From assembly GCA_029934695.1 (NCBI GenBank), contig JAOZLU010000166.1, forward strand, positions 1 through 12,058: a stretch of DNA of 12,058 nt, in the 5' to 3' direction. A program made the position numbers and the translations under genes. The stretch is from Desulfobacterales bacterium (GTDB taxonomy: Bacteria; Desulfobacterota; Desulfobacteria; Desulfobacterales; 4be13). The notes beneath the pieces are model-generated. The model had not been told where the DNA came from. It did not search any database and saw only the letters and a list, made by a program, of their open reading frames with translations. Positions 5,873-12,058 of the stretch are shown here, one piece after another (positions within the stretch are counted from its first letter, which is position 1; every line of letters starts with the position of its first letter).

Positions 5873-6571
5873 ATGAGCGATAAACTATTAAAGAAGCAGA
5901 ATATTCTTATCGTGGACGATGCGCCTGCGAATATCAGGGTGCTGGTGGAGATATTAACTGACACATATGATATCAGTGTTGCCACGAACGGACCGGAGGC
6001 ACTTGAAATTGCAACATCGAGAACAGGTCTGTACGGCTCCCCTGATCTGATCCTGCTGGATATAATGATGCCGGAAATGGACGGATATGAGGTTTGCAAG
6101 ATACTGAGGCAAAATCCGACGACAAAGGATATTCCTGTGGTATTTGTCACCGCCAACACAGATGATGGCACCTTGCAGGAGGCATTTGAGTCAGGCGGAA
6201 CAGACTATGTACGCAAGCCGGTCAACAAAGTCGAACTGCTGGCGAGAATCAAATCCGCACTGACCCATCAGGAACTGACCAAAAAACTTCTGGAGGAGGA
6301 AAAACTTGAGGGTGTGCTTGAAATGGCAGGGGCAATCTGCCATGAACTCAATCAGCCCATGCAGTCCATCCTGGGATTTTCCCAATTGCTGATGGACGAT
6401 ATGGCAGAAGACAACCCCAACTATGAATATATCAGGATTATAAAAAGTCAGATAGACAAAATGGGGAGGATCACCAAGAAACTCATGCGGATTACAAGAT
6501 ATGAAACGTGCGAATATATAGAAAGCACGAAGATTATTGATATATATAAAGCCTCGGATGAAGAGGCTTAG
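5873..6571 (+). CDS. REC-DHp response regulator lacking a catalytic ATPase domain
   Basis: The 232-residue protein has REC (about 8-132) with D15/D16, phospho-acceptor D63 in LLDIMMPEMDGYEVC, T93 and K115-P116. A short coiled linker is followed by a HisKA-type dimerisation helix pair (about 148-210) with H157 in AICHELNQPMQSILGFSQLL. It stops 22 residues after the second helix, so the ATP-binding domain is absent. It cannot autophosphorylate alone. It may act as a phosphotransfer intermediate, receive catalysis in trans (the HATPase of the 3403-5325 protein is Ser-kinase-like, so this is uncertain), or act as a phosphatase or scaffold. Its REC closely resembles that of the 3403-5325 protein, with an extra loop at about residues 49-56. 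The ATG has only a weak GAGA 5 bp upstream; the strong GGGGAGGAGAG at 5845-5855 is too far, and there is no alternative start. REC-DHp proteins of this shape occur in Deltaproteobacteria (from memory). Confidence 0.9.
   Translation: MSDKLLKKQNILIVDDAPANIRVLVEILTDTYDISVATNGPEALEIATSRTGLYGSPDLILLDIMMPEMDGYEVCKILRQNPTTKDIPVVFVTANTDDGTLQEAFESGGTDYVRKPVNKVELLARIKSALTHQELTKKLLEEEKLEGVLEMAGAICHELNQPMQSILGFSQLLMDDMAEDNPNYEYIRIIKSQIDKMGRITKKLMRITRYETCEYIESTKIIDIYKASDEEA
6549..6569. repeat. Small hairpin at the REC-DHp stop codon
   Basis: AAGCCTC (6549-6555) and GAGGCTT (6563-6569) form a 7-bp stem with a 7-nt loop over the last codons of the REC-DHp gene. It is short and has no T run. It is probably not a terminator, as the next gene's Shine-Dalgarno sequence begins 32 bp later. 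Confidence 0.4.
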
Positions 6572-6613
6572 GAACAGGAAAACTCGAAGTTCATATTTTA
6601 AGGAGATAACAGG

Positions 6614-9016
6614 ATGGAGAAAACAAAAATAAATGATTCCAAGCCGATATTGGCGTTGAAAGACCGGCCTATTTCATCAGACGGAGGGTTTGTGATACCT
6701 ATCGCGTATGAATTGGAAAGCAATAATTATACCATAGCGGATCGCTATGATTTTCCGAACAACGGACGAATATGGGTATCCAGTGAATATGAAACCATTG
6801 ACAGACGATTTTCTGATTACGAATTCTTCCGGGTCAACAGATACAGTGCGGATGACAATGAGGCATACATAGAAAATGACTATCTTGAAAAATACTGGAT
6901 GAGAGGTTCTGATGCGGAAGCATTAAAGCGTTTTGAAATGTGCCCTATCATTAAGGAAGACCTGCCGGATGTGGAGAGGCCGTATCTGAACTCGATTGCT
7001 CCGTTGCCGAACCGCTCGGTGTTTGTGAATGACAATACATATCTTTTCGGGCCTTTTGAATGGACAAAAGATGATGAGGGCATCCGACTGAGCGCGGCCC
7101 AGTCCCCCCTGCTGGGACTGAAACCGGATCATGTGTTCAAGGTGAAAATACCGGAGGTAAGCCAGTTTATCATAAAATTTGACAATTTTAAAAATCACTT
7201 TTCCCTGCCGCCTGCTGAATATCTCTTCAACACCAATTTTTTGAAAGCGGTTGAGTATAATCAGCAGGATTACATATCTGACGACCGGCTGGTGACCTGG
7301 GGAAACAAGAACTTTCTCAAATCAAGCATTGCCAAGTTAAATCGGAAGACAGCCACCGAGTGGCTTGAAGCGGTGAAGAACCTGAAGAATCTGACCGGTA
7401 TGGATACGAATCGCCGGGACCGGATCGTAAAACTGATTCCGAAAATGCTCGAAGAGAGTACCCAGCAGGCATCTTTTATCAACAATTTCCTGACCAATGA
7501 ATCTGAAGGTCAGAAAATCGTCGATCAATACCTTGTGGATAACAAGGACAAATTCTTCAAGGATCAGTTAAAGCATATCGAGGAGAGAGCGGAAAAAGAG
7601 GCTGTCAAGCTCAGGAGAGATATGTATTTTCTCCGCGCCAAGCGGGATCAGCTATACAGGGAAATGGAAGAGCTGAACAAGAAAAAAAAGGAAGAGCAGA
7701 CACGCTATGAACAGGAGCGAAAACAGGAACTCCGTTCCATAGAAGAGAGAATCGGGAAACTGATACAGGCCGAGGATTTGTATAAAGAAATCGAATTTAT
7801 GAAGTTCAACAGGAAAAAGATCGAAACCGAGATAAAAAAACTGAAAGCAGAGGATATTACAGAAAAGCTGACAGAAATCAAGACCTATCTGGATCTGCTC
7901 AACGGCAGTTACACGATGGAACAGGAAAAGGTGAAGCCTCCGACCTTCTACGTCAAACGAAGGGAGTTCAGCGGAAATCATAGGGAATTCGCGGACAAGG
8001 TGCGTGAATATCTGGTGGAACAATGCGGCCGCAATTATTCTTCCGACGAGATCGCCAATTTGCTGATATGTATTCAGCAAAGCTTTCTGACCATACTGGC
8101 GGGGCCTCCCGGAACCGGCAAAACCTCCATCATCCATTACCTGGCCGAAGCATTGGGAAATACAGAGAATCTTCTGAAAATTCCGGTTTCCCGGGGCTGG
8201 ACATCCCAGCGGGATATCCTGGGGTATTTCAACCCGCTGCGCGGCCAGTATCAGAAGTCAAGAACCGGCCTGTACGATTTTCTCCATATCACTCAGAACG
8301 ACAGCAATGTGTCCGAGTTTTCCCGGTGGGTACTGCTGGATGAGGCAAACCTTTCCCCGATTGAGCATTATTGGGCTGATCTGCTTGGCTTATGTGATCC
8401 TGAAGGAGAACGGAATCTTGACACAGGCAGCCCCGGCAAGGAAAGATTCCTCCACATATCCCCATGCGTGAGGTTTGTCGGCACTGTAAACCATGATAAT
8501 ACCACAGAACGGCTTTCGCCCCGTCTGATTGACCGGGTTCCGGTGATAAGACTTGAACCTGGTTATGAATATTCCAACCCTGTCAACAGCAACCGCCTGA
8601 AGCCTGAAGGCGCACTGCCTTATGAGATCATGCAGGAGTTTTTTTCAGGCTCGGATGAGGATGATTTTGCAAGCAAAGAAGGAGAAATTATAAAAGAAAT
8701 CATTGAAATCCTGCAAACAGAGACAGCGGATTTTGAAGGCTCGCCTTTTGTGGTTGTGAGTCCGCGAAAATATTACACCATCAAACGATATTGCGTGGTT
8801 GCCCGGGACATTTTTGTGAATGATCAGGCCATTGATTTTGCCGTGGCCCAATATATTCTTCCATTGATCGAAGGTTATGGCGCAGGCTTTGGAAAAAGAC
8901 TTGAAAAGCTGCTGGATGTCACCACAAACAACTCGCTTTATCGTTCAACCCGACTTTTACGCAGGATTATTGAGGCGGGAAAACAGGCGCATAACTCATA
9001 TTCATTTTTCGGTTAA
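6614..9016 (+). CDS. McrB-like AAA+ ATPase with long coiled coil
   Basis: This 800-residue protein is an McrB/MoxR-type AAA+ motor, expected to form a ring and drive the nuclease encoded next. An N-terminal region (1-300) matches no domain I recognise; no EVE, YTH or DUF3578 reader is evident. A charged coiled coil spans about 305-430. The AAA+ core (about 455-800) has Walker A GPPGTGKTS (497-505), SRGWTSQRDILGYFNPL (526-542), Walker B VLLDEANLS (573-581, D576/E577), sensor 1 FVGTVNHD with N626, and candidate arginine fingers R637 and R641 in LSPRLIDR. The exact NxxD signature of McrB GTPases is not present (N626-H-D628), so nucleotide preference is undetermined. The coiled-coil-plus-McrB arrangement recalls CoCoNuT-type type IV restriction proteins. 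The start is well supported by AGGAGA (6601-6606), 7 bp before the ATG. The gap to the REC-DHp gene is 42 bp. Confidence 0.88.
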   Translation: MEKTKINDSKPILALKDRPISSDGGFVIPIAYELESNNYTIADRYDFPNNGRIWVSSEYETIDRRFSDYEFFRVNRYSADDNEAYIENDYLEKYWMRGSDAEALKRFEMCPIIKEDLPDVERPYLNSIAPLPNRSVFVNDNTYLFGPFEWTKDDEGIRLSAAQSPLLGLKPDHVFKVKIPEVSQFIIKFDNFKNHFSLPPAEYLFNTNFLKAVEYNQQDYISDDRLVTWGNKNFLKSSIAKLNRKTATEWLEAVKNLKNLTGMDTNRRDRIVKLIPKMLEESTQQASFINNFLTNESEGQKIVDQYLVDNKDKFFKDQLKHIEERAEKEAVKLRRDMYFLRAKRDQLYREMEELNKKKKEEQTRYEQERKQELRSIEERIGKLIQAEDLYKEIEFMKFNRKKIETEIKKLKAEDITEKLTEIKTYLDLLNGSYTMEQEKVKPPTFYVKRREFSGNHREFADKVREYLVEQCGRNYSSDEIANLLICIQQSFLTILAGPPGTGKTSIIHYLAEALGNTENLLKIPVSRGWTSQRDILGYFNPLRGQYQKSRTGLYDFLHITQNDSNVSEFSRWVLLDEANLSPIEHYWADLLGLCDPEGERNLDTGSPGKERFLHISPCVRFVGTVNHDNTTERLSPRLIDRVPVIRLEPGYEYSNPVNSNRLKPEGALPYEIMQEFFSGSDEDDFASKEGEIIKEIIEILQTETADFEGSPFVVVSPRKYYTIKRYCVVARDIFVNDQAIDFAVAQYILPLIEGYGAGFGKRLEKLLDVTTNNSLYRSTRLLRRIIEAGKQAHNSYSFFG

Positions 9017-9037
9017 GCGGTGCTGTCCTTCGTCGGT

Positions 9038-9103
9038 GATCCGTTGTTTGCTGCAAGCGACAACGGATCCCTGACAACGGACCACTGACAACGGACCACT
9101 GAC
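9038..9103. repeat. Inverted repeat plus 14-bp tandem repeat between motor and nuclease genes
   Basis: GATCCGTTGT (9038-9047) and ACAACGGATC (9060-9069) form a perfect 10-bp inverted repeat with a 12-nt loop. Two perfect direct copies of CTGACAACGGACCA follow (9071-9084, 9085-9098) plus CTGAC, and 9057-9070 is a degenerate third copy. This fills nearly all of the 92-bp gap, leaving no Shine-Dalgarno sequence before ATG 9109. It could be an attenuator setting the ratio of motor to nuclease, or a simple spacer repeat. Confidence 0.85.
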
Positions 9104-9108
9104 TAATT

Positions 9109-11067
9109 ATGGAAATTCAACGAGATTTCAGATTTTATATCAAAGTATTGGCTGGTGCCAGGCAGGGGGAACGCATTGAAATTCCCCTGCTGGACAAAAT
9201 GGCCGGAACCGCCGCGCCTCATGCATGGATTCACGAAGACGAAGAGATATGTTTCATGCTTGTGACACCGCACGATATGGAAAGCCCTGTTCTCTGGATA
9301 TCCGATTTGCCCAAGCCACCCTCGGATTTCAAGAAACTGAGCAACAAGGTCATCTATCTCTGGCATCCTGAATCAAGGGGATTTAACCGCTATCAGGCGT
9401 TCTTTCTCAACTGCTTCGGTTCCTGTAAGCTTGATATTGAGATCAGGAAAAGAGAGGGCGAACAGCTATGGATTGAGTTGTCGCCCTTTGAGGTGAGAGC
9501 GAAAAAAATCACTGCCGAACGTCTCAGGGAGATCATCAAATATCTGGCATCCCGTATGAACGACCTGCCCGGGGCAAGTTTCAGCGTGACCCAGATTTCA
9601 GCGGGGCAGAATAAACGGAGCGTCACCATACTTTTGAAAGAGGCGGAAGACGGGTTAAATCTGTTTGAGCAGCAACTGCCCATATTGCTCACCCATCACC
9701 GTACCCGTCTGGTTCCGATGCGGGTGGTGCGCATACCTGGGCCGGCCGACTGTTTTGATGCAAATACCGCGGAATGGCTGATTTCCCATCTGGACATCCT
9801 CATGCCCGCGTCGGAATTTAACGATGCGCTTGTCACCATTGACGGGCATCCATATACTGCAAACAAACTGGAGGTCAATGACCTGGTTGAAGAGAGCAAC
9901 GTCTATGAGAATCAGGTTCTGCACAGTTATCTGAACAATATGAAGACATTTTTGGTGGAGATACGGAAAGAATGTGACAGGATACAATCTCATGCCCCTT
10001 CGTCCCCCAGAGAGCCGAAAGAGGAAGAAAAAGCGGGAAGTGATTCAGGGGTCAGTGGCAGATACGTCAGTTTTTCCATTGAGATAAAATCCTCCATCCG
10101 GGAACTTTTCAAGGGACGCAAGGCAAAATGTGACCAGCTTCTGGAAAAATGCAATTATCTGATGGGTGTTCTCAACGCAAAGATTCCGGTCGCCCGCTTT
10201 CTCGCGGGGGTTCCGTCCCTGACCCCGTGGGTAAAAGCAAACTTTCATTACCGCATTTTGTTTGAGAGGATTATCAGATGGTATCAGATGGGTGCGCCCG
10301 ACTGGTCAGATGAGGAACGACTGGTGGGGGTCCGCTCCATAGACGAACTCTATGAATACTTCTGTCTGTATAAGCTGATTGACGGGCTTGAAAAATCGGG
10401 TTTCCAGCGAAAAGACAGTCCGGATGAGAAGAATCACAGGATAGTTTATCAGGATAACATACCCATGCGCAGATATGAGTTTGAAAAGGGCAAAACGCGT
10501 CTGACGTTGTATTATGAGAAGGAGATATGGTCTCCTAAACATAAAGCTTTTGAAAAAAGTTCTTTCTTCAATGTGGAAGGCTGGATATGGGATTCTTGCC
10601 GGAGAAAGGGAGCCAACGCCAAACGGGTGCCGGACTATATTTTTGAAATCTCAACGGATCAGCAAGGGGATCGGGATTCTGCAAACAGCGTTCTGGCAGT
10701 CTTTGACGCCAAGTATTCTCCTGCAGATACTGTTTTTTTTGAAAAACTCCCTGTTTTGGTCATGCGCTATGTCCACGGTATCAGCGGAAAGGGAGGAGGT
10801 GTTTCCCCTGTGGTTTCCTTATACCTGCTTCATCCGAAAGAGACAAACCAGTGGGGAGATAAAGCACCGGTGAGATCCTTTTATACCAACGATTATGATC
10901 TGTTCGGGAGCAAGGCTGTCATACCGGCTTTAGGCGCGGCAGAGGTTGATCCTGCTTCGACTTATGATATTTCAAATTTAATCGAACGGATTGTGGAACT
11001 GTCAGAGCAGAGATTATATTCGTTATCTGCCAAGTCAGTCCGGAATCAGGTTTTTGAAAACGCCTGA
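9109..11067 (+). CDS. DUF2357 / PD-(D/E)XK nuclease, McrC-like partner
   Basis: This 652-residue protein has a DUF2357-type N-terminal and middle region (about 1-400) and a C-terminal PD-(D/E)XK nuclease domain of the former DUF524 family (about 405-640). Predicted catalytic residues are a helix E413 in IDELYEYFCLYKL, D509 in RVPDY, and D533 and K535 in VFDAKY; a conserved-looking KLPVLVMRYVHGI (546-558) follows. The family is known as the nuclease partner of McrB-like AAA+ proteins, so it should cut DNA (or possibly RNA) under control of the 6614-9016 motor. Residues about 295-315 are a low-complexity SSPREPKEEEKAG linker. No part is missing, so it appears intact. ATG 9109 has no visible Shine-Dalgarno sequence because tandem repeats lie directly upstream. 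It is on the same strand as the motor, after a 92-bp gap. I see no helicase, methylase or specificity subunit. Confidence 0.88.
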   Translation: MEIQRDFRFYIKVLAGARQGERIEIPLLDKMAGTAAPHAWIHEDEEICFMLVTPHDMESPVLWISDLPKPPSDFKKLSNKVIYLWHPESRGFNRYQAFFLNCFGSCKLDIEIRKREGEQLWIELSPFEVRAKKITAERLREIIKYLASRMNDLPGASFSVTQISAGQNKRSVTILLKEAEDGLNLFEQQLPILLTHHRTRLVPMRVVRIPGPADCFDANTAEWLISHLDILMPASEFNDALVTIDGHPYTANKLEVNDLVEESNVYENQVLHSYLNNMKTFLVEIRKECDRIQSHAPSSPREPKEEEKAGSDSGVSGRYVSFSIEIKSSIRELFKGRKAKCDQLLEKCNYLMGVLNAKIPVARFLAGVPSLTPWVKANFHYRILFERIIRWYQMGAPDWSDEERLVGVRSIDELYEYFCLYKLIDGLEKSGFQRKDSPDEKNHRIVYQDNIPMRRYEFEKGKTRLTLYYEKEIWSPKHKAFEKSSFFNVEGWIWDSCRRKGANAKRVPDYIFEISTDQQGDRDSANSVLAVFDAKYSPADTVFFEKLPVLVMRYVHGISGKGGGVSPVVSLYLLHPKETNQWGDKAPVRSFYTNDYDLFGSKAVIPALGAAEVDPASTYDISNLIERIVELSEQRLYSLSAKSVRNQVFENA

Positions 11068-11071
11068 TTCC
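11042..11071 (+). terminator. Hairpin over the nuclease stop codon
   Basis: GGAATCAGG (11042-11050) and CCTGATTCC (11063-11071) form a perfect 9-bp stem across a 12-nt loop. The stop TGA (11065-11067) lies in the right arm. There is no T run after it. Its location at the end of the motor/nuclease pair suits a transcript end or mRNA-stabilising structure. Confidence 0.45.
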
Positions 11072-11105
11072 TCTCTGCTCCCGCGGGATTGCCAAATCCC
11101 GCCGG
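11072..11105. repeat. Intergenic palindromic repeat, GCGGGATT family
   Basis: GCGGGATT (11083-11090), GCCA loop, AATCCCGC (11095-11102) is a perfect 8-bp stem. With its left flank it aligns ungapped to 5243-5276 inside the phosphatase/kinase coding tail (27 of 34). It lies directly after the nuclease-end hairpin. Confidence 0.75.
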
Positions 11106-11202
11106 TGTCATATTTATGTAGTCGGCTCCGAAACGGAGAAACTGCGTCTGTTCAATAAAATTCAGCACAGACTGCTCGGACGGTTGTACAAGATACTCTC
11201 GG

Positions 11203-11715
11203 ATGAATAATATGAATGGGTTTAAAAGACATCGGGCAGAAATAAAGTCTGAAAAGGGCGAGACCATACACCTGATATACGATGAGAACGCTGACATACT
11301 GGAGGTATTTTTCGGTGAGAATGAACCGGCAACAGGTGTTGAACTGACCGATCATATTCTTCTGCGACTGAATCGGGAAACCGGACGTACTGTCAGCCTG
11401 ACACTTTTTCATTTTTCGATTCTTGCAGAACAGACAGAGTTCGGCCCCCGCAGCTACCCTCTTGACAAACTTGAGGATTTACCGGAGGATTTGCGGGAAT
11501 CGGTGATTCATGTTGTGACGGCAGCACCTGTCAATCAGTTTCTGAAGCTGTCGTTCTTCCAGGAATCGCCGACAAAGCAAGTGCCTCTCACTTACATAGC
11601 GCATGCCCCAAAATCAGCAATTGCAGGGGTGGCTCAACTGAGAACGACTGATGTAGGCACCGTCCGTCAAACGCTTGGGCCTGCCGTGCGAAAAATAGCT
11701 GAAATAGCGAGGTAA
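11203..11715 (+). CDS. DUF2283-like hypothetical protein
   Basis: The 170-residue soluble protein has no signal peptide. Residues about 20-75 resemble DUF2283: YDENADILEVFF (26-37), then an acidic turn, HILLRLNRETGRTVSLTLFHFSIL as alternating strands (51-74). The remainder (76-170) has no domain I recognise. The role of DUF2283 is not established, but such proteins are often encoded beside small toxin-antitoxin-like genes, as here, where a HicB gene begins 3 bp after its stop. An in-frame ATG at 11212 is an equally possible start; neither has a clear Shine-Dalgarno sequence. ATG 11203 overlaps the end of a small open frame (stop 11208-11210). Confidence 0.75.
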   Translation: MNNMNGFKRHRAEIKSEKGETIHLIYDENADILEVFFGENEPATGVELTDHILLRLNRETGRTVSLTLFHFSILAEQTEFGPRSYPLDKLEDLPEDLRESVIHVVTAAPVNQFLKLSFFQESPTKQVPLTYIAHAPKSAIAGVAQLRTTDVGTVRQTLGPAVRKIAEIAR

Positions 11716-11718
11716 AGC

Positions 11719-11928
11719 ATGATCAGAAATTTTACTTTGGATTATTGGATTGATGATGACTGGTATGTGGGAAAACTTCGTGAGGTTCCCGGGGTTTTCA
11801 GTCAGGGGGAAACCCTTGAGGAATTAAAATTAAATATTAAGGATGCTTTTGCCTTAATGATGCAGGAGGCATCGCTAATGCCTGTTCAAAGTTTCAAGTC
11901 CGCTGAATTACAAATGGAAATATTGTGA
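11719..11928 (+). CDS. hicB: HicB-family antitoxin
   Basis: This 69-residue protein has the HicB/UPF0150 partial RNase H-like fold pattern: an N-terminal strand pair with DDDWYVGKLREVPGVFSQG (13-31), then TLEELKLNIKDAFALMMQEA (32-51). HicB normally neutralises the HicA mRNA interferase and may repress the operon. There is no C-terminal HTH or ribbon-helix-helix DNA-binding domain, as in the short HicB forms. GAGG at 11709-11712 lies 6 bp before the ATG. A hicA start overlaps its stop codon by 4 bases (GTGA, 11925-11928), but that toxin gene is disrupted, so this antitoxin appears orphaned at this locus. Confidence 0.85.
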   Translation: MIRNFTLDYWIDDDWYVGKLREVPGVFSQGETLEELKLNIKDAFALMMQEASLMPVQSFKSAELQMEIL

Positions 11929-11981
11929 AGCGTAAAAATTTTATCAGACAACTTGTTGCCGAAGGCTGCTATAGCTTTTAA
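11925..11981 (+). pseudogene. hicA: hicA toxin gene truncated by a repeat element
   Basis: GTG 11925 overlaps the hicB stop in the usual coupled GTGA arrangement and opens with MKRKNFIRQLVAEGCY, which closely matches the start of HicA toxins. The next codons, AGC TTT TAA, belong to the dispersed 32-bp repeat that starts at 11971 and put a stop at 11979-11981. The product would be 18 residues, against about 60-80 for a normal HicA, and lacks the conserved GxxH catalytic region. Any remaining toxin codons would lie beyond 12058. Confidence 0.75.
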
Positions 11982-12058
11982 CAAAAAGATTGTCCGGAGT
12001 GCGAAAATTGAGCGAAGCGGTTTTTCGCATGACACACCACCGAGCGGACAAATCTTTT
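11971..12058. repeat. REP/MITE-like element interrupting hicA
   Basis: The first 32 bases (11971-12002) are identical to 1251-1282. Nested inverted repeats follow: AAAAGATTGTCCG (11984-11996) pairs with CGGACAAATCTTTT (12045-12058) with one bulged T, and inside it TGCGAAAA (12000-12007) pairs with TTTTCGCA (12022-12029). By symmetry the right end should continue beyond the window toward a copy of GTTAAAAGCTAT. No transposase is encoded, so mobility in trans is inferred. Confidence 0.75.

Noticed and set aside
5785..6171. 128-aa minus-strand open frame opposite the REC-DHp gene
   Set aside because: It is an antisense shadow of the REC domain, whose catalytic residues are all in the plus-strand frame.
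7652..8137. 161-aa minus-strand open frame opposite the AAA+ coiled coil
   Set aside because: It is rich in Phe and Leu because it is antisense to Lys/Glu-rich coiled-coil codons; the plus-strand frame has clear AAA+ motifs.
9071..9103. Plasmid or phage iteron-type origin
   Set aside because: There are only two perfect 14-bp units, with no replication initiator gene nearby.
6614..11067. Complete restriction-modification or BREX/DISARM locus
   Set aside because: No methyltransferase, specificity subunit, helicase or phosphatase of those systems is present; only an McrB-like motor and one nuclease are seen.

Overview
The window reads as an accessory region of a Gram-negative, non-model bacterium, most plausibly a Desulfobacterota (deltaproteobacterial sulfate reducer). 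This rests on protein style (REC-SpoIIE-HATPase fusion, REC protein ending in a DHp helix pair, HAMP-less chemoreceptor) and on many dispersed GC-rich palindromes between genes; it is an inference, not a proof. All credible genes lie on the + strand.

Layout. 1-52: seven copies of a heptanucleotide. 88-1161: a DUF4350 membrane protein whose reading frame stays open through the repeat to the window edge, so its N-terminus is uncertain. 1162-1742: gene-free, a mosaic of dispersed inverted repeats. 1743-6571: a signalling block made of a methyl-accepting chemotaxis protein, a REC-SpoIIE phosphatase-HATPase fusion, a STAS anti-sigma-antagonist-like protein and a REC-DHp protein. 6614-11067: an effector-like pair made of an 800-residue McrB-like AAA+ protein with a long coiled coil and a 652-residue DUF2357/PD-(D/E)XK nuclease. 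11203-11981: a DUF2283 protein, a HicB-type antitoxin and a hicA toxin gene cut off after about 15 codons by a repeat element that runs to the window end.

How the genes may work together. The phosphatase and kinase modules in the 3403-5325 protein are the two opposing activities that normally act on a STAS-domain Ser, and the STAS protein is encoded 44 bp downstream with a candidate Ser55. This is a compact partner-switching circuit with REC inputs and a membrane receptor upstream. No sigma factor is present. The next genes on the same strand, 42 bp after the REC-DHp gene, are the McrBC-like AAA+/nuclease pair. The most interesting hypothesis is that the phospho-switch controls a type IV-restriction-like nuclease. 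The sequence shows only adjacency and common orientation; hairpin repeats between several of the genes could equally split them into separate transcripts.

The repeats matter too. One element family has interrupted hicA, another palindrome appears to have been absorbed into the C-terminal coding tail of the phosphatase/kinase protein, and the heptamer tract could shift the frame of the DUF4350 gene.
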